Shown here in pieces: positions 10,146 through 20,763 of a stretch of DNA of 64,000 nt. Position numbers and translations under genes: made by a program. The stretch covers positions 27,208,047 through 27,272,046 of the forward strand of contig JASEVX010000010.1 in the NCBI GenBank assembly GCA_031761405.1, written 5' to 3'. This DNA comes from Serripes groenlandicus (taxonomy: Eukaryota > Mollusca > Bivalvia > Cardiida > Cardiidae). Positions within the stretch are counted from its first letter, which is position 1, and each line of letters opens with the position of its first letter. The notes under the pieces were generated by a model, which was not told the DNA's origin, did no database searches, and saw only the letters and a list, made by a program, of their open reading frames with translations.

Positions 10146-11037
10146 TGATTATAAAAATACAATTAAAACCAACATTAGACGGCATAATTGTGTGGTCAAA
10201 TCATAGTCTACATGGTACCCTCCTAGTATTAAATGTAAAGGCTTCAGATTTAATAAGTCCTAGAAAAGTCTACTGAATAATTATATCAAACTTGTTATTC
10301 ACCCTTTCCCACATACAACAAATATGCAGCAGACGACTTTTAAAACGTCATCTTGACAAAACCATGAAAATTCTCTGTAAATGAAAATATTTTTTTTAAA
10401 ATAGCGTTGAAATCATTGTAGAAAAAAGGGAAATTGTTCTTTAGGCCACACCAAACTGATATCTTGGTCGTCGGATTTCGCGCTCCTGTTTATTCAATTT
10501 TGAGAAAAAAAAAATTAAAAAAAAATCTCCCGCACCATTTTCAAAATTCAAAAAAAAAAAAATTCTTTTTCCAGATTTTGTTTTAAAAACCCCACAAAAC
10601 CAGCATTATTTTAAATAGAAATAAACAATTAATAATTCCCTATTAGAAAGACGTGTTTTTCGCATCTGCAGCAGATGAATTTGAAAACATTTGGGAATTG
10701 CGCAATAGTTCTTTGTGACCTTCTACGTCATGTGTCACAGGAGGTCACGCTGTGTAGTATGGTATCACGTGGTCGGTCGCAGTTGATTGTCATCCGCCGA
10801 AAATGTGAACATGTTCTAAATGATAAACAAACACAACAAAGGAAATTTATGCCAATTTCTTTTCGAAATGTGACCCAAGTATGAAATAAAAAAACATAAA
10901 AAGAATGAGTAAACAATTAACTCATTTATCACAAGTTCTATCAAAAAAAGAAATCACTTTGGAAAAGGAAGATTTATTAATCGAGTAAATTATTTCGGAA
11001 CTATGTTCCACTTTCGCCAAACAAGTCGTTAATAAAA

Positions 11038-12117
11038 ATGTCGGTTTTTGTGCTGTCTGCTCGAGATCAAAACAAGGCAATTATTGCAAAAACTGCCCTC
11101 GTGTTGCAGCTAAGTGATTGCTTTTCTCATGCATTTGATAAATTGTCACACATTATAGATAAGACTTTAACGGATGCATCCATAAAACATGTTTTTATTC
11201 GAGAAAATGCATCCGCCGAACCAGTTTGTATTTCTTCCACCGATATGAAAGTGCAGACGGCGGCCGATTTAAATTGTAAATTTATAGAATTTGAACTTTG
11301 GTCAGATAGACCTATTGTACAGTTAAAAGATAATGAAAACTGTGCATTTGATCGTCTTATGCAAGCCAACAAGCGTGTACAAATGCCCAATAAGCCTACT
11401 GCACCACCACTTGGAAAACTAATTGCCCCGCAGAAATTAACATGTGACCTGATTGACATGTATACCGAGCTTGGATGTGGATGGACGCTTGATGCCATAG
11501 AATCCGGAAAATCTGCTATCGGAAAATTGACAAATGCTCTTTGGTATATAGACCACTGCCATAAAAAGTTTTCAGACAATGCATGCCCTGTTCCCAAATT
11601 CTTTGAAAAATTCCAAGGATATAATAATTACTCCAAGTTACGTCATAAAGTACCTATAGTCACATCTGAGAAACTTACTGAAATTTGTTATGATCTAGTG
11701 AAAGTGTTGTCATTTCCTTATATGAGTGCAAGCCGGAATAAAATGTTAGTTTCTCACATAGAAAGTCTTTTAAAATGTTTGACAAAATATAGAGACCGAC
11801 TTAACAATGACAATAAAAGACAAAGTGAGGTGTATAAACAAAGAGATTTACCCGCTACTACAACAGAAGACGTAAGCTGCGTTTTTATTGAACCTATACC
11901 CAAAATAATTGAGAAATACTATGACATTAATACAGAGATTGAAAGGCGTGGTTGTTACGAATTTATTGATATGGATATGTTTACACCATCAGATCGAATA
12001 AAGAGAAGAAATTTTATTAAAGATTTGAGACTTTCTAAACCAGTGATGTTGTATAGGGTTGCTTATGGTGGAAGCCTAGGAACTTTGAACTTTATTTGGA
12101 GTGTACCTATTGATTGA
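11038..12117 (+). CDS. Intact 359-residue protein of unknown function inside the TIR element
   Basis: The only long undamaged ORF in the window apart from tandem-repeat ORFs. It runs ATG (11038) to TGA (12115-12117), without introns. I do not recognise the family. Visible traits: a mixed alpha/beta N-terminal part (1-100) with alternating hydrophobics around 52-88; a proline-rich hinge, MPNKPTAPPLGKLIAP, at about 116-131; a helix-rich middle with 'GCGWTLDAIESGKSAIGK' at 147-164 and WYIDHCHKKF at 169-178; a Lys/Arg-rich stretch at 250-270; and a compact C-terminus (about 308-359) with 'DRIKRRNFIKDLRLSKP'. No signal peptide, membrane segment, DDE triad or zinc-finger spacing is evident. AATAAA signals follow at 12243 and 12323. 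It may be a mobilisation protein of the element or captured cargo. Its integrity among decayed neighbours suggests recent arrival or selection. Confidence 0.7.
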   Translation: MSVFVLSARDQNKAIIAKTALVLQLSDCFSHAFDKLSHIIDKTLTDASIKHVFIRENASAEPVCISSTDMKVQTAADLNCKFIEFELWSDRPIVQLKDNENCAFDRLMQANKRVQMPNKPTAPPLGKLIAPQKLTCDLIDMYTELGCGWTLDAIESGKSAIGKLTNALWYIDHCHKKFSDNACPVPKFFEKFQGYNNYSKLRHKVPIVTSEKLTEICYDLVKVLSFPYMSASRNKMLVSHIESLLKCLTKYRDRLNNDNKRQSEVYKQRDLPATTTEDVSCVFIEPIPKIIEKYYDINTEIERRGCYEFIDMDMFTPSDRIKRRNFIKDLRLSKPVMLYRVAYGGSLGTLNFIWSVPID

Positions 12118-12322
12118 ATGATGGTTTACTAGTTGTAAACAGCATAAAATTGGTTGTATTACGGGAGTATAGTAATATAAGAACGAGTAAATAATGAATA
12201 TGAATACTTTAAAAGGTAATATTCCAAGTGGATTACATCAATAATAAATAGAGTGTTACAGTTTTAGTGTTAATTAATCAGTTAAACATATAGTGTAATA
12301 AGTGTTAAACTGTTTATAGTAA

Positions 12323-12328
12323 AATAAA
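12323..12328 (+). promoter_or_regulatory. Polyadenylation signal AATAAA
   Basis: AATAAA lies about 206 bp after the stop of the 359-codon ORF, still inside the TIR element. A second AATAAA sits at 12243-12248. Either would let the element supply its own 3' end. Such hexamers are frequent in AT-rich DNA. Confidence 0.4.
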
Positions 12329-12609
12329 TAAACCTTGATACCAACAAGTTAAAGTTTTCATTATAAAAACTGATCAGAAAAAAAAAAGTATCGCCTCAGT
12401 TTTTAAAACGAACAATCCGAAGATCAAACAATAAAAAAAATAAAAAATAAAAATTCGCTCGCTCGCCCCGAATTTTAATAAAAGAAATCCAAAGACCAAG
12501 ACATCAAATTGGTGTGGCCTTATGAACAAATTCCCCCTTTTCTACAATGTTTTCATAAGTCGTCTGTCGCTGAAGCACCAACAAGCGTCTGAATGTGGGA
12601 AAGGGTTAA

Positions 12610-13460
12610 CATATGAAGGCAGTCCGGTTGTCTACTGTGTGAGAAGGTGAACAATTATTCATTTTGAGCAATAAACTCCTTTTCCAACAACAGTTTTAAA
12701 AGTCGTCTGCTACAAATTCGTCAAGTTTTAACAAATTGGTTTAACAACAATAACAAACAAAATATAATAAAATAAACATCAATTCAACACGTCCAAACGG
12801 CAGTTAATAGTACACCTATACCAGGGACGAGTTACTCTGTCGCCTGTTCCACAGTTTCAAAGCAAACTAGAAGTTAAGTAATCGTTTAGTACTTACAGAA
12901 TCAATTTGTGTTATACAGTTCTTATTTCCGAGTAAAACCAATTCACTACTTTCAATAAACTAAGTAGTGTTACTGTATCAAGCTGTCAAATGAGACTGCA
13001 TAGGGGGGCCTGTTGCACCATGTAGTCATAAAATAGGAAATTTATTTCACGACATGAAGCCGGATCGAGGAACAAATTGCAATAACCTCTCGGATATGTC
13101 TTAGCCGGAGTGAACAAGAATTTTCCAAATCGAATTGTTCAATGTTTGGAAAATAAATAATAATAACTGAGTTTTTCAAGTTCTGTTTCAAGTCACATTT
13201 TTTCATTTAGTTTATAATGGTATTAGAAAGAGCAAGGACAGATTAAATGTTATTCTTTTACAAACATAAAATGAGTCAAGACAGAGAAACATATGCCATT
13301 TGCAACCAGTGTAGATAGATCCAGATCAGCCTGTTCATGTGCATAGTTAGATCATGATCTGCAATCATCAGGGTTTGTACTGTTTGCCAATGCCAATGTA
13401 TAGCAGACAGTTGGAAAACAGATCAACCTATGGAAATATCAAGAATTTAAATTATTTCAT
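12610..13460. other. No gene; MITE fragment at the start
   Basis: At 12650-12720 the sequence 'attcattttgagcaataaac' and 'aaaagtcgtctgctacaaat' is a piece of a TTAA-MITE. The remainder to 13460 has no supportable feature. Confidence 0.4.
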
Positions 13461-13461
13461 A

Positions 13462-13600
13462 AACCATTTCCCACTTGCAGACGCATTTTGACACATATGC
13501 AAAAGACGACTTTAAAAAACATAGTGGCAACTGCCGCAACAGGAGAAATTGCTCTAATTGAGTAAGTTTTCCTTTTGCCACAATGTTTTTAATACGTTTC
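13462..13600. mobile_element. TTAA-MITE, degenerate copy
   Basis: Left end accatttcccacttgcagac, arms 'gccgcaacaggagaaattg' and 'ttccttttgccacaatgttt'. The right terminus is lost. Confidence 0.6.
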
Positions 13601-13953
13601 AATAATTATACTTAAATTTATAAAGATATTTTTCATATCATTTCCTAGATTATTACAGAATTGTCTGTTACGTTTCCCTTTTCAAATAAGCAAGCATTAA
13701 ACAATATGACAACAATTAAATTTTCATAAAAGCGCCTTTGCGTATAAAAATCAGCCTTTTTCATCACTGGCTTTGGACGCATATGCACTGGACGACTTTT
13801 GAACATATTGTTGTAAATAATTATTTCTTTACTGTTTTTGCTCGTAACTGTATCAATGATTTAACATCATGTACAGAGATATTCCATATATTTGCCTGGC
13901 TGTTTTCGAATGTATCGTCTTCTGCGTACGTGTTGTATGTGGAAAACAGTTAA

Positions 13954-14179
13954 CCATTTCCCTCATACGACAATTCTGCAGCAGACGACTTTGAACATAT
14001 TTTTTCAAAAAATCGAAAATCTCTATAATTAAAGGGATAACTTACCTATGACTAAAGGTGGAAAACATTGTGGCAAAAGGAGAAATTGCTCGTTTTGAGC
14101 AATTTCTTCATTTGTCACTATGTTTTCAAAAAACCGTCTGCTGCAAAGGCGTCATAAAGTGTCTATATTAGGGAAAGGG
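13954..14179. mobile_element. TTAA-MITE, best-preserved copy
   Basis: TTAA lies at 13950-13953 and 14180-14183. The left arm carries 'tctgcagcagacgactttg' and 'gtggcaaaaggagaaattg'; the right arm carries 'gagcaatttcttcatttg', 'ccgtctgctgcaaaggcgtc' and the end TAGGGAAAGGG. At the centre 'attgctcgttttgagcaat' is the hairpin tip. Confidence 0.82.
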
Positions 14180-14210
14180 TTAAGCTAGCTCAATTTGATA
14201 AAGGATGAAA

Positions 14211-14371
14211 CCCTTCCCCACATACAAATCTGCAGCAGACGACTTTGAAATGAAAGTATAATTATTTAAAAGAATAAAAAGATTTGGGCAAATATGGAAA
14301 TTGCTTATTAGGGGTGAATTCTGCCTTTGTCACACAATTTTTCAAACGAGCGTCTGTTTATGGGATAAGGG
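14211..14371. mobile_element. TTAA-MITE, divergent copy 30 bp from the previous one
   Basis: Left end cccttccccacatacaaatc followed by tgcagcagacgactttg. The right end is 'gcgtctgtttatgggataag'. TTAA borders are not preserved. The tip is altered to 'ttattaggggtgaattctgc'. Confidence 0.6.
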
Positions 14372-14519
14372 TAAATGGTAGTCATTACAAATAAAAAGAG
14401 GGATAAAGGCACATTGTGTCATGAATACATACACATTCATCACCCCTCTCGATTTCACGAGATGGCATTATTTAAAGTTACATTGACGGTTAACGATGGG
14501 GCTATAACTCTAGAGTGTG

Positions 14520-15650
14520 TCAACAGTTACATCTAAGGCTAAACGTGTATTACATGTACAGTAAAGATAAACGGTCAGTGAAAGCTCGAGAGAGACTTAC
14601 GGGATGGACATACTAGCCTGACTCGTTCGTCACTGCGCCCACCCACAACAAGCCCCCACCCACCGAAAATGAAAATTACATTTAAGACTAAATATAAACG
14701 GTCAGTGAAAGCTCGAGAGAGACTTACAGGATGGACATACTAGCCTGACTCGTTCGTCACTGCGCACACCGACAACAAGCCGCCACCCACCGAAAATGAA
14801 AATAACATTTAAGACTAAATGTATATTACATGTAGAGTAAATATAAACGGTCAGTGAAAGCTCGAGAGAGACTTACGGGATGGACATACTAGCCTGACTA
14901 GTTCGTCACTGCGCGCACCGACAACAAGCCCCCACCCACCGAAAATGAAAATTACATTTAAGACTAAATATAAACGGTCTGACAGTGAAAGCTCGAGAGA
15001 GACTTACGGGATGGACATACTAGCCTGACTCGTTCGTCACTGCGCGCACCGACAACAAGCCCCCACCCACCGAAAATGAAAATAACATTTAAGACTAAAT
15101 GTATATTACATGTAGAGTAAATATAAACGGTCAGTGAAAGCTCGAGAGAGACTTACGGGATGGACATACTAGCCTGACTCGTTCGTCACTGCGCCCACCG
15201 ACAACAAGCCCCCACCCACCGAAAATGAAAATTACATTTAAGACTAAATATAAACGGTCAGTGAAAGCTCGAGAGAGACTTACGGGATGGACATACTAGC
15301 CTGACTCGTTCGTCACTGCGCACACCGACAACAAGCCGCCACCCAACGAAAATGAAAATAACATTTAAGACTAAATGTATATTACATGTAGAGTAAATAT
15401 AAACGGTCAGTGAAAGCTCGAGAGAGACTTACGGGATGGACATACTAGCCTGACTCGTTCGTCACTGCGCGCACCGACAACAAGCCCCCACCCACCGAAA
15501 ATGAAAATTACATTTAAGACTAAATGTATATTACATGTAGAGTAAATATAAACGGTCAGTGAAAGCTTTGAAGAGTGTACGTATGGACATACTCGCCCAA
15601 CAAGTCACAGTTCACACTGACAAGAAGCCCCCCACCCACCTCCGAAAAAC
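14520..15650. repeat. Tandem array with alternating short and long units
   Basis: The core 'cggtcagtgaaagctcgaga' recurs near 14571, 14699, 14848, 14980 (with a 4 bp insertion), 15128, 15256 and 15403, with a diverged last copy near 15550. Units either include or lack a block of about 22 bp, 'gtatattacatgtagagtaa'. They alternate regularly (short about 128 bp, long about 149 bp) for three rounds, then two long units follow. This forms a dimeric higher-order repeat of about 277 bp. Copies are nearly identical, so amplification or homogenisation is recent. There is no ORF. Confidence 0.9.
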
Positions 15651-16150
15651 GATTGGCGCGGCTCACATTTTGGATAATCCTCTATCCATTACCAATTTTA
15701 GGTCATGCATCTAAGATGATTCTGCTATAAAAAGGCGTCGTTTTGATTATTTTCGTTAGATATATTTCCGGAAAAGTGTATTTGCATATAAATTCTCACA
15801 TTTCCAAGCACAATCATTAATATCAGTATAAGCGGTTCCTATTTCGGTTAAACATTCAATGTGTTAATAGGCAAAGCCTATGGCAAAGGTCGTGTGAAAG
15901 TAAGAACAATTAATTAAGCAGTGGCAGTTCCCAAACATATTGAAAAAAACTAAACTTATCATGTATTTAAGTTTAGTTAGTACATAATATTATCTGCTTT
16001 ATTTTGTTATAGGGTCAGGAGTGTAACAGACTGTGAGATTCCCAGGAATGTCGATGGAAAACAGCACTAAAAGGCATTGAAAAAAGTTCTGATTTATTTT
16101 TATAAATGCCAGCTATTTGTGAACTAGTTATAAATATAATTGGAAACTGA
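15651..16150. other. No gene seen
   Basis: At 15828-15863, 'gcggttcctatttcggttaa' resembles 'ggcggtacctatttcgggtt' at 17752. No other feature is supported. Confidence 0.35.
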
Positions 16151-16153
16151 CTC

Positions 16154-16268
16154 TTACCATGGTTGATTGATTTACCCCTGGCTTTCTAGAAAATATACTC
16201 CACACAACAATCCTCCAAGGTAACTGGCTATGCATTAAGACTGAGATAACTACATTTTGACAAAGACT
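16154..16268 (-). mobile_element. SINE fragment, 3' half
   Basis: Contains 'ggttgattgatttacccc', 'actccacacaacaatcctcc' and 'aactggctatgcattaagac', matching the central body of the SINE at 2952 in minus orientation, with internal deletion. Confidence 0.65.
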
Positions 16269-16404
16269 TTCAAAAGTCCCATAAATAAGATATTTCAATA
16301 GTGTGTGTCTATATAAGGGAAATAAGTTCAATTATGTAGGATGAATAGAAATTCCCCATATCCTTCTTTGAACTATTTACCCGATATGTTGCGTTAAATA
16401 ACAA

Positions 16405-16609
16405 ATGGAAAGACATAGAAATGTTAAAAGTTTTTTTAGTTAAAATTGTAGATGTACTGTGGAGAAAAGGACCAATTGCTCATGATCAGCAATTTCTCCT
16501 TTTGCCACAATTTTTCCAATTCTATTCATTAATTAAACTTTGGCTTTCTCTTTTTTACCTCAACATTGTCAATGTCATCTGCTTCAGGTTTGATGTATGT
16601 TGGAATGGG
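16405..16609. mobile_element. TTAA-MITE, right-end copy
   Basis: Central tip 'ccaattgctcatgatcagca' followed by 'atttctccttttgccacaat', ending TTGGAATGGG before TTAA at 16610-16613. The left terminus is not recognisable. The 71-codon ORF across it is spurious. Confidence 0.65.
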
Positions 16610-16613
16610 TTAA

Positions 16614-18576
16614 GTTCAGCCCCTTGCCTGATGTAAATGACTTGATGTCTGTGACTAATCTGAATACATTGTCGGAGTGTTGTACAATTGCTCCAAAATG
16701 AACAATATCTTCCTATCCAACACTATTTTCATTTTTAACTCCTATCTCCTTTGTTGGTTTTTAATTTGTAAAATATGAAACAGCATCTGTTTATTTGTTA
16801 ATAAGTACTAGTTTTAACAACTGATTATGCATACATGTGTATGAAATATGTCATTTGAAAATCTGGATAGTGAAGGATGTGATCAAACCATGAAAATGAT
16901 CAGCTTCTCAGAGTCATCATTGTTGATCAATTTCAAGTTCATATTTTCTGATTGTTATTGCTTAAAGCTTTTTTTAGACATCTCTGATGATTCCCAACAA
17001 CATAACGGTTTCATGTATAAACTGTTAAGTTTAGTTGCTTCTTTCTAAACATGTTCCTAATGATATTTGAACTGAGAACTCTTGTTAAAACAGGTGTTTT
17101 ACCATTAAATCAAGTTTGGGTTTTAACTTTTAGAAGCAGTTCATGAAAATATGTGTAATTTCATTACCATTATGTAATATAAAGTATAAGAATTTATTTG
17201 ATACAATGAGGAATGTAGAATACAATTCTAGATTCCTATTACAATGTATACCAGTTTTTACCATGTTTAATGTATAGATTTGACAATTTCACACAGGAAA
17301 ATGGAATTCGTAATATATTACACAGCAAACAGATACATTTCAGTTATATCAGAGGACAGAACACTAATGTTAGGTCCCCTGGGTGACTTATTACTGACAT
17401 AAATTGTGAACTGCCTTTAGGTTGTTATAATATAGCCTTTTCCGTTGAAAAAACAGACCATTGATTCTAGTCTTACTTTCATCTTTTGACAAAGACTAGG
17501 TCATAGACATAGCTGCTTTCCCTGCTAAACTGTAGAATGTAAAGAATAAGATGACATTTACTGCAATATATTGATAAAAGTCTTAAGTTCAATAAAACTA
17601 GACAGTCAGGGATATAATATTTTAGGTGTTTTCTTGAATGGGGCAAAATTAGACAGGACGGTTTCGGCTTCAAGGGTAAGAAACTACCGAAATATACCGG
17701 GTACGAAATTACTAGGGTACGAAGTTACTGTATTCCTACAATATGAGTAAAGGCGGTACCTATTTCGGGTTAACATTATTAACTGTTGTAATCGGTAAAT
17801 CATTCTTCGTGATCTGCAGTTAGCCCTTGGCTTGCAGCAGTATCAGTGATATTTGATCAAATAAACTAAAATCCCTCATTTCGTTAAGCAGAAATTCAAT
17901 TCTAAATATATGTCCAAGATTTTAAATCCATGAACTAATGATGACAGGTACAAGCAAATAATTTACTTGCCCTTCATGAAGTACTTCCAATGAAATTATT
18001 CTATAATTTACAGAACTTTATTTGTGACGAGTCACACTATACATTCCTATCATTTCTGTCGTTTTCCTTTTGGGTTTTTATGCGTCATTTGCATTACGTT
18101 AATAGATTGACGCATATTACAGGAATTTGGATTTGTAACTTCCGGAAAGTCAGAAAACCCTTATCAGTTGTTTTTTTTAACTCGTTTTAAAAATAAACGA
18201 CGAGTATTTTTAACGCAAACGATCAAACATAAAATAACTTGAGGTCGTTCCTTTATCGAGTACGTATTATCATATTTAATTATTTCCTCTAAAAAAAAAT
18301 TTTGGTTTCTATATTTCGACTGAATCGACTGCATCAAAAAATCCACTCTGGACACAGTTTTTGGAAAGACCGTATAGCAAACGGTAAAGCAAAGTTCATA
18401 CACATTACCTATTGACGGGAAAAGGTCGCCCGCTTCGCCTTCGATTTGTGTACCCGCATTATTAGTATTACAATCAACATCAACATCATCAGCAGCAGTT
18501 TTCTAATATACTTTTTTGAATTTCAGAACCGGTTCATCCTTTCAAACGCATTGTGTTCTCAGCGCGAATGTTATTC
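16614..18576. other. No gene; AT-rich sequence
   Basis: Several short ORFs (60-80 codons) on both strands lack domains, splice signals or plausible composition. Nothing is called in this stretch. Confidence 0.4.
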
Positions 18577-19661
18577 ATCCCCAGATCACATTATTTACCC
18601 GGATTTGTAAGTAGTACTTCTTGGTTAGTTTTAGTGAGATTTAGATCACATTATATACCCGGATTTGTAGGTAGTACTTCTTTGTTAGTTTTAGTGATAT
18701 TTAGATCACATAATATACCTGGATTTGTAAGTAGTACATCTTGGTTAGTTTTAGTGATATTTAGATCACATTATATACCTGGATTTGTAAGTAGTACATC
18801 TTGGTTAGTTTTAGTGAGATTTAGATCACATTATATACCCGGATTTGTAAGTAGTACATCTTGGTTAGTTTTAGTGAGATTTAGATCACATTATATACCT
18901 GGATTTGTAAGTAGTACTTCTTGGTTAATTTTAGTGAGATTTAGATCACATTATATACCTGGATTTGTAAGTAGTACATCTTGGTTAGTTTTAGTGAGAT
19001 TTAGATCACATTGTATACCTGGATTTGTAAGTAGTACATCTTGGTTAGTTTTAGTGAGATTTAGATCACATTATATACCCGGATTTGTAAGTAGTACATC
19101 TTGGTTAGTTTTAGTGAGATTTAGATAACATTATATACCCGGATTTGTAAGTAGTACTTCTTGGTTAGTTTTAGTGAGATTTAGATCACATTATATACCT
19201 GGATTTGTAAGTAGTACATCTTGGTTAGTTTTAGTGAGATTTAGATCACATTATATACCCGGATTTGTAAGTAGTACATCTTGGTTAGTTTTAGTGAGAT
19301 TTAGATCACATTATATACCCGGATTTGTAAGTAGTACTTCTTGGTTAGTTTTAGTGAGATTTAGATCACATTATATACCCGGATTTGTAGGTAGTACTTC
19401 TTTGTTAGTTTTAGTGAGATTTAGATCACATTATATACCCGGATTTGTAAGTAGTACTTCTTGGTTAGTTTTAGTGAGATTTAGATCACATTATATACCT
19501 GGATTTGTAAGTAGTACATCTTGGTTAGTTTTAGTGAGATTTAGATCACATTATATACCCGGATTTGTAGGTAGTACTTCTTTGTTAGTTTTAGTGAGAT
19601 TTAGATCACATTATATACCCGGATTTGTAAGTAGTACTTCTTGGTTAGTTTTAGTGAGATT
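18577..19661 (+). repeat. 60 bp minisatellite, 18 copies
   Basis: The unit starts ggatttgtaagtagtacttc and ends cacattatataccc; 18 copies lie head to tail from 18601 with no length change. Variants sit at a few sites: a 'gtaggtagtacttctttg' form in units at 18661, 19381 and 19561, and ttc/atc and ccc/cct alternates elsewhere. The last five units show a partial 180 bp trimer pattern. Because 60 is a multiple of three, the plus strand stays open, giving ORFs of 191 and 189 codons with a 20-residue repeat (SHYIPGFVSSTSWLVLV). They are split by one point change creating TAA in the unit ending near 19130. I treat the ORFs as by-products: there is no ATG context, upstream exon or domain. Each unit contains a consensus 5' splice site, GTAAGT. 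Confidence 0.93.
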
Positions 19662-20015
19662 TTACGCAATTTCAACGACATATCAGTCATATCGCGTAGA
19701 CAGGACACTTATACAAGATCCCCGGATGAAAAATCCGTACTAGGTTATTGTTTCGACCAATAGGCATAATACCATGGCCGTCACTCGTAGGTATCGGTCC
19801 GGGACGTCCTGTCCCAAAAATTGAACCCCGGCTCAGCCATTCATTTTTACCAATGACTGTCAGTTTCTCCGGAACTAAAACCATTCTCTCAAACAAAATC
19901 GAAACTTGTTTGCAACAGCAGTATACACATAATTAGCATAGCTCTATTATTGACTCATCTAAGTGCTTATTACAGCATGATTAAACGGAACACAAATATG
20001 AACAATACTTGAATA
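19662..20015. other. No gene seen
   Basis: The sequence beside the minisatellite is less AT-rich (for example 'gtatcggtccgggacgtcct'). ORFs here (19687-19896 minus, 19748-19936 plus) overlap on opposite strands and have no recognisable content. Confidence 0.35.
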
Positions 20016-20017
20016 TA

Positions 20018-20355
20018 CCATCGCCGTTTTACTTAGAATGTGCAATAATCATCTTCCAATCGAAAAACTTCGTTGGTCGAATATAGATCATCATGAGAGA
20101 ATTTGTTAAATATGCAATTCTGAAAATATAGGTGATGAACATCACTTTTTGTTTGAAGGCGCATATTTCAACTATTCGCGGAAATTTTTTATACCTGCAA
20201 AGTGTAGTAGAAATAACAATCTTCTAAATTTCGACTCACTCATTGTTTCTCTTAATTGTGTTTCTTTGCCTATTAACTGCTCTATAGTCTGGTTTCTTTT
20301 TGCTTACATTTTGTTATTTAATGTGCCTCTTGTCACATTATTATGTATGCGCTGA
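20018..20355 (+). pseudogene. 3' end of a LINE ORF2 (non-LTR retrotransposon), decayed
   Basis: The plus-strand frame reads RMCNNHLPIEKLRWSNI, then ERIC, a stop (TAA at 20107-20109), then ICNSENIGDEHHFLFEGAYF, closing at TGA 20353-20355. The order 'CNxxLPIExxRW ... RxCxxC ... IGDExHFLFEC' is the Cys-rich tail that follows the reverse transcriptase domain in many animal LINE ORF2 proteins. The final Cys of that motif is Gly here (FEG). Upstream reverse transcriptase and endonuclease regions are not found, so this is a 5'-truncated dead copy, as is usual for LINEs. Confidence 0.7.
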
Positions 20356-20763
20356 GTGAAACAAAAACTTTTAAACTTAACTAGTTGCATTGAAGAGTTT
20401 GGTATGGATTAATGATGCAAGAAATATGCTTGAAATTGGCCCTCAACTCAGTTCAATTAATCAACCAATTAAATAAGATGTAGATGATTTCATTAGACAC
20501 TACAGCAAACGGGTTTTTGACAGTGAGCAATTTCTCCTTCAATCACACGTTTTCTACTATGTATCAACGCTATACTTGTACTCATTTAGATGCTGCATTT
20601 AATAAGTGTTATTTTTCTTTTTGTTCAAATAAGACTACTCTAAGATATCACAAAAATGGTTTATCAAACATGGTAGATTGTGATTATGAAATAATATAAA
20701 CGAATGAAGAGCTACTATAAAAGAGAGATTGAAATATTCTAGTAATACTTACATTATTATTTG
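20356..20763. other. No gene seen
   Basis: Probably the 3' flank of the LINE fragment. The 71-codon ORF at 20484-20699 has no recognisable features and crosses MITE-like 'gtgagcaatttctccttcaa'. Confidence 0.35.

Larger units (their letters stand above)
10444..12519 (+). mobile_element. TIR element with TTA target duplication, carrying one intact ORF
   Basis: The left end GGCCACACCAAACTGATATC and the right end (reverse complement GGCCACACCAATTTGATGTC) continue as matching inverted repeats for about 37 bp with a few mismatches. TTA flanks both ends (10441-10443, 12520-12522). The insertion lies within a recognisable MITE, so both borders are independently fixed. Sub-terminal A-rich tracts follow each TIR. 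A 3 bp TTA duplication and GG-starting TIRs fit PIF/Harbinger-type elements, but neither a Harbinger transposase nor a Myb-like ORF is visible. The only substantial gene is the 359-codon ORF at 11038. Length 2,076 bp. Confidence 0.82.
10302..12605. mobile_element. TTAA-MITE interrupted in its loop by the element at 10444-12519
   Basis: The left arm (10302-10440) begins CCCTTTCCCACATACAAC and reaches 'gtagaaaaaagggaaattg'. The right arm (12523-12605) resumes with 'gaacaaattccccc' and 'tctacaatgttttcataag' and ends GAATGTGGGAAAGGG before TTAA at 12606-12609. The left border reads TTCA rather than TTAA. Removing 10444-12519 plus one TTA rejoins the arms into a normal palindromic MITE, which orders the two insertions in time. 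Confidence 0.8.

Noticed and set aside
11127..11597. 156-codon minus-strand ORF
   Set aside because: A shadow of the 359-codon plus-strand ORF. It has no features of its own.
15828..17782. LTR pair suggested by 'gcggttcctatttcggttaa' and 'ggcggtacctatttcgggtt'
   Set aside because: Similarity covers only about 35 bp, with no TG...CA ends, primer-binding site or internal gag/pol.
18577..19661. CRISPR-like or protein-coding interpretation of the 60 bp array
   Set aside because: Units are contiguous without variable spacers and the sequence is eukaryotic. The open frame follows from a unit length divisible by three, and one unit has a stop.
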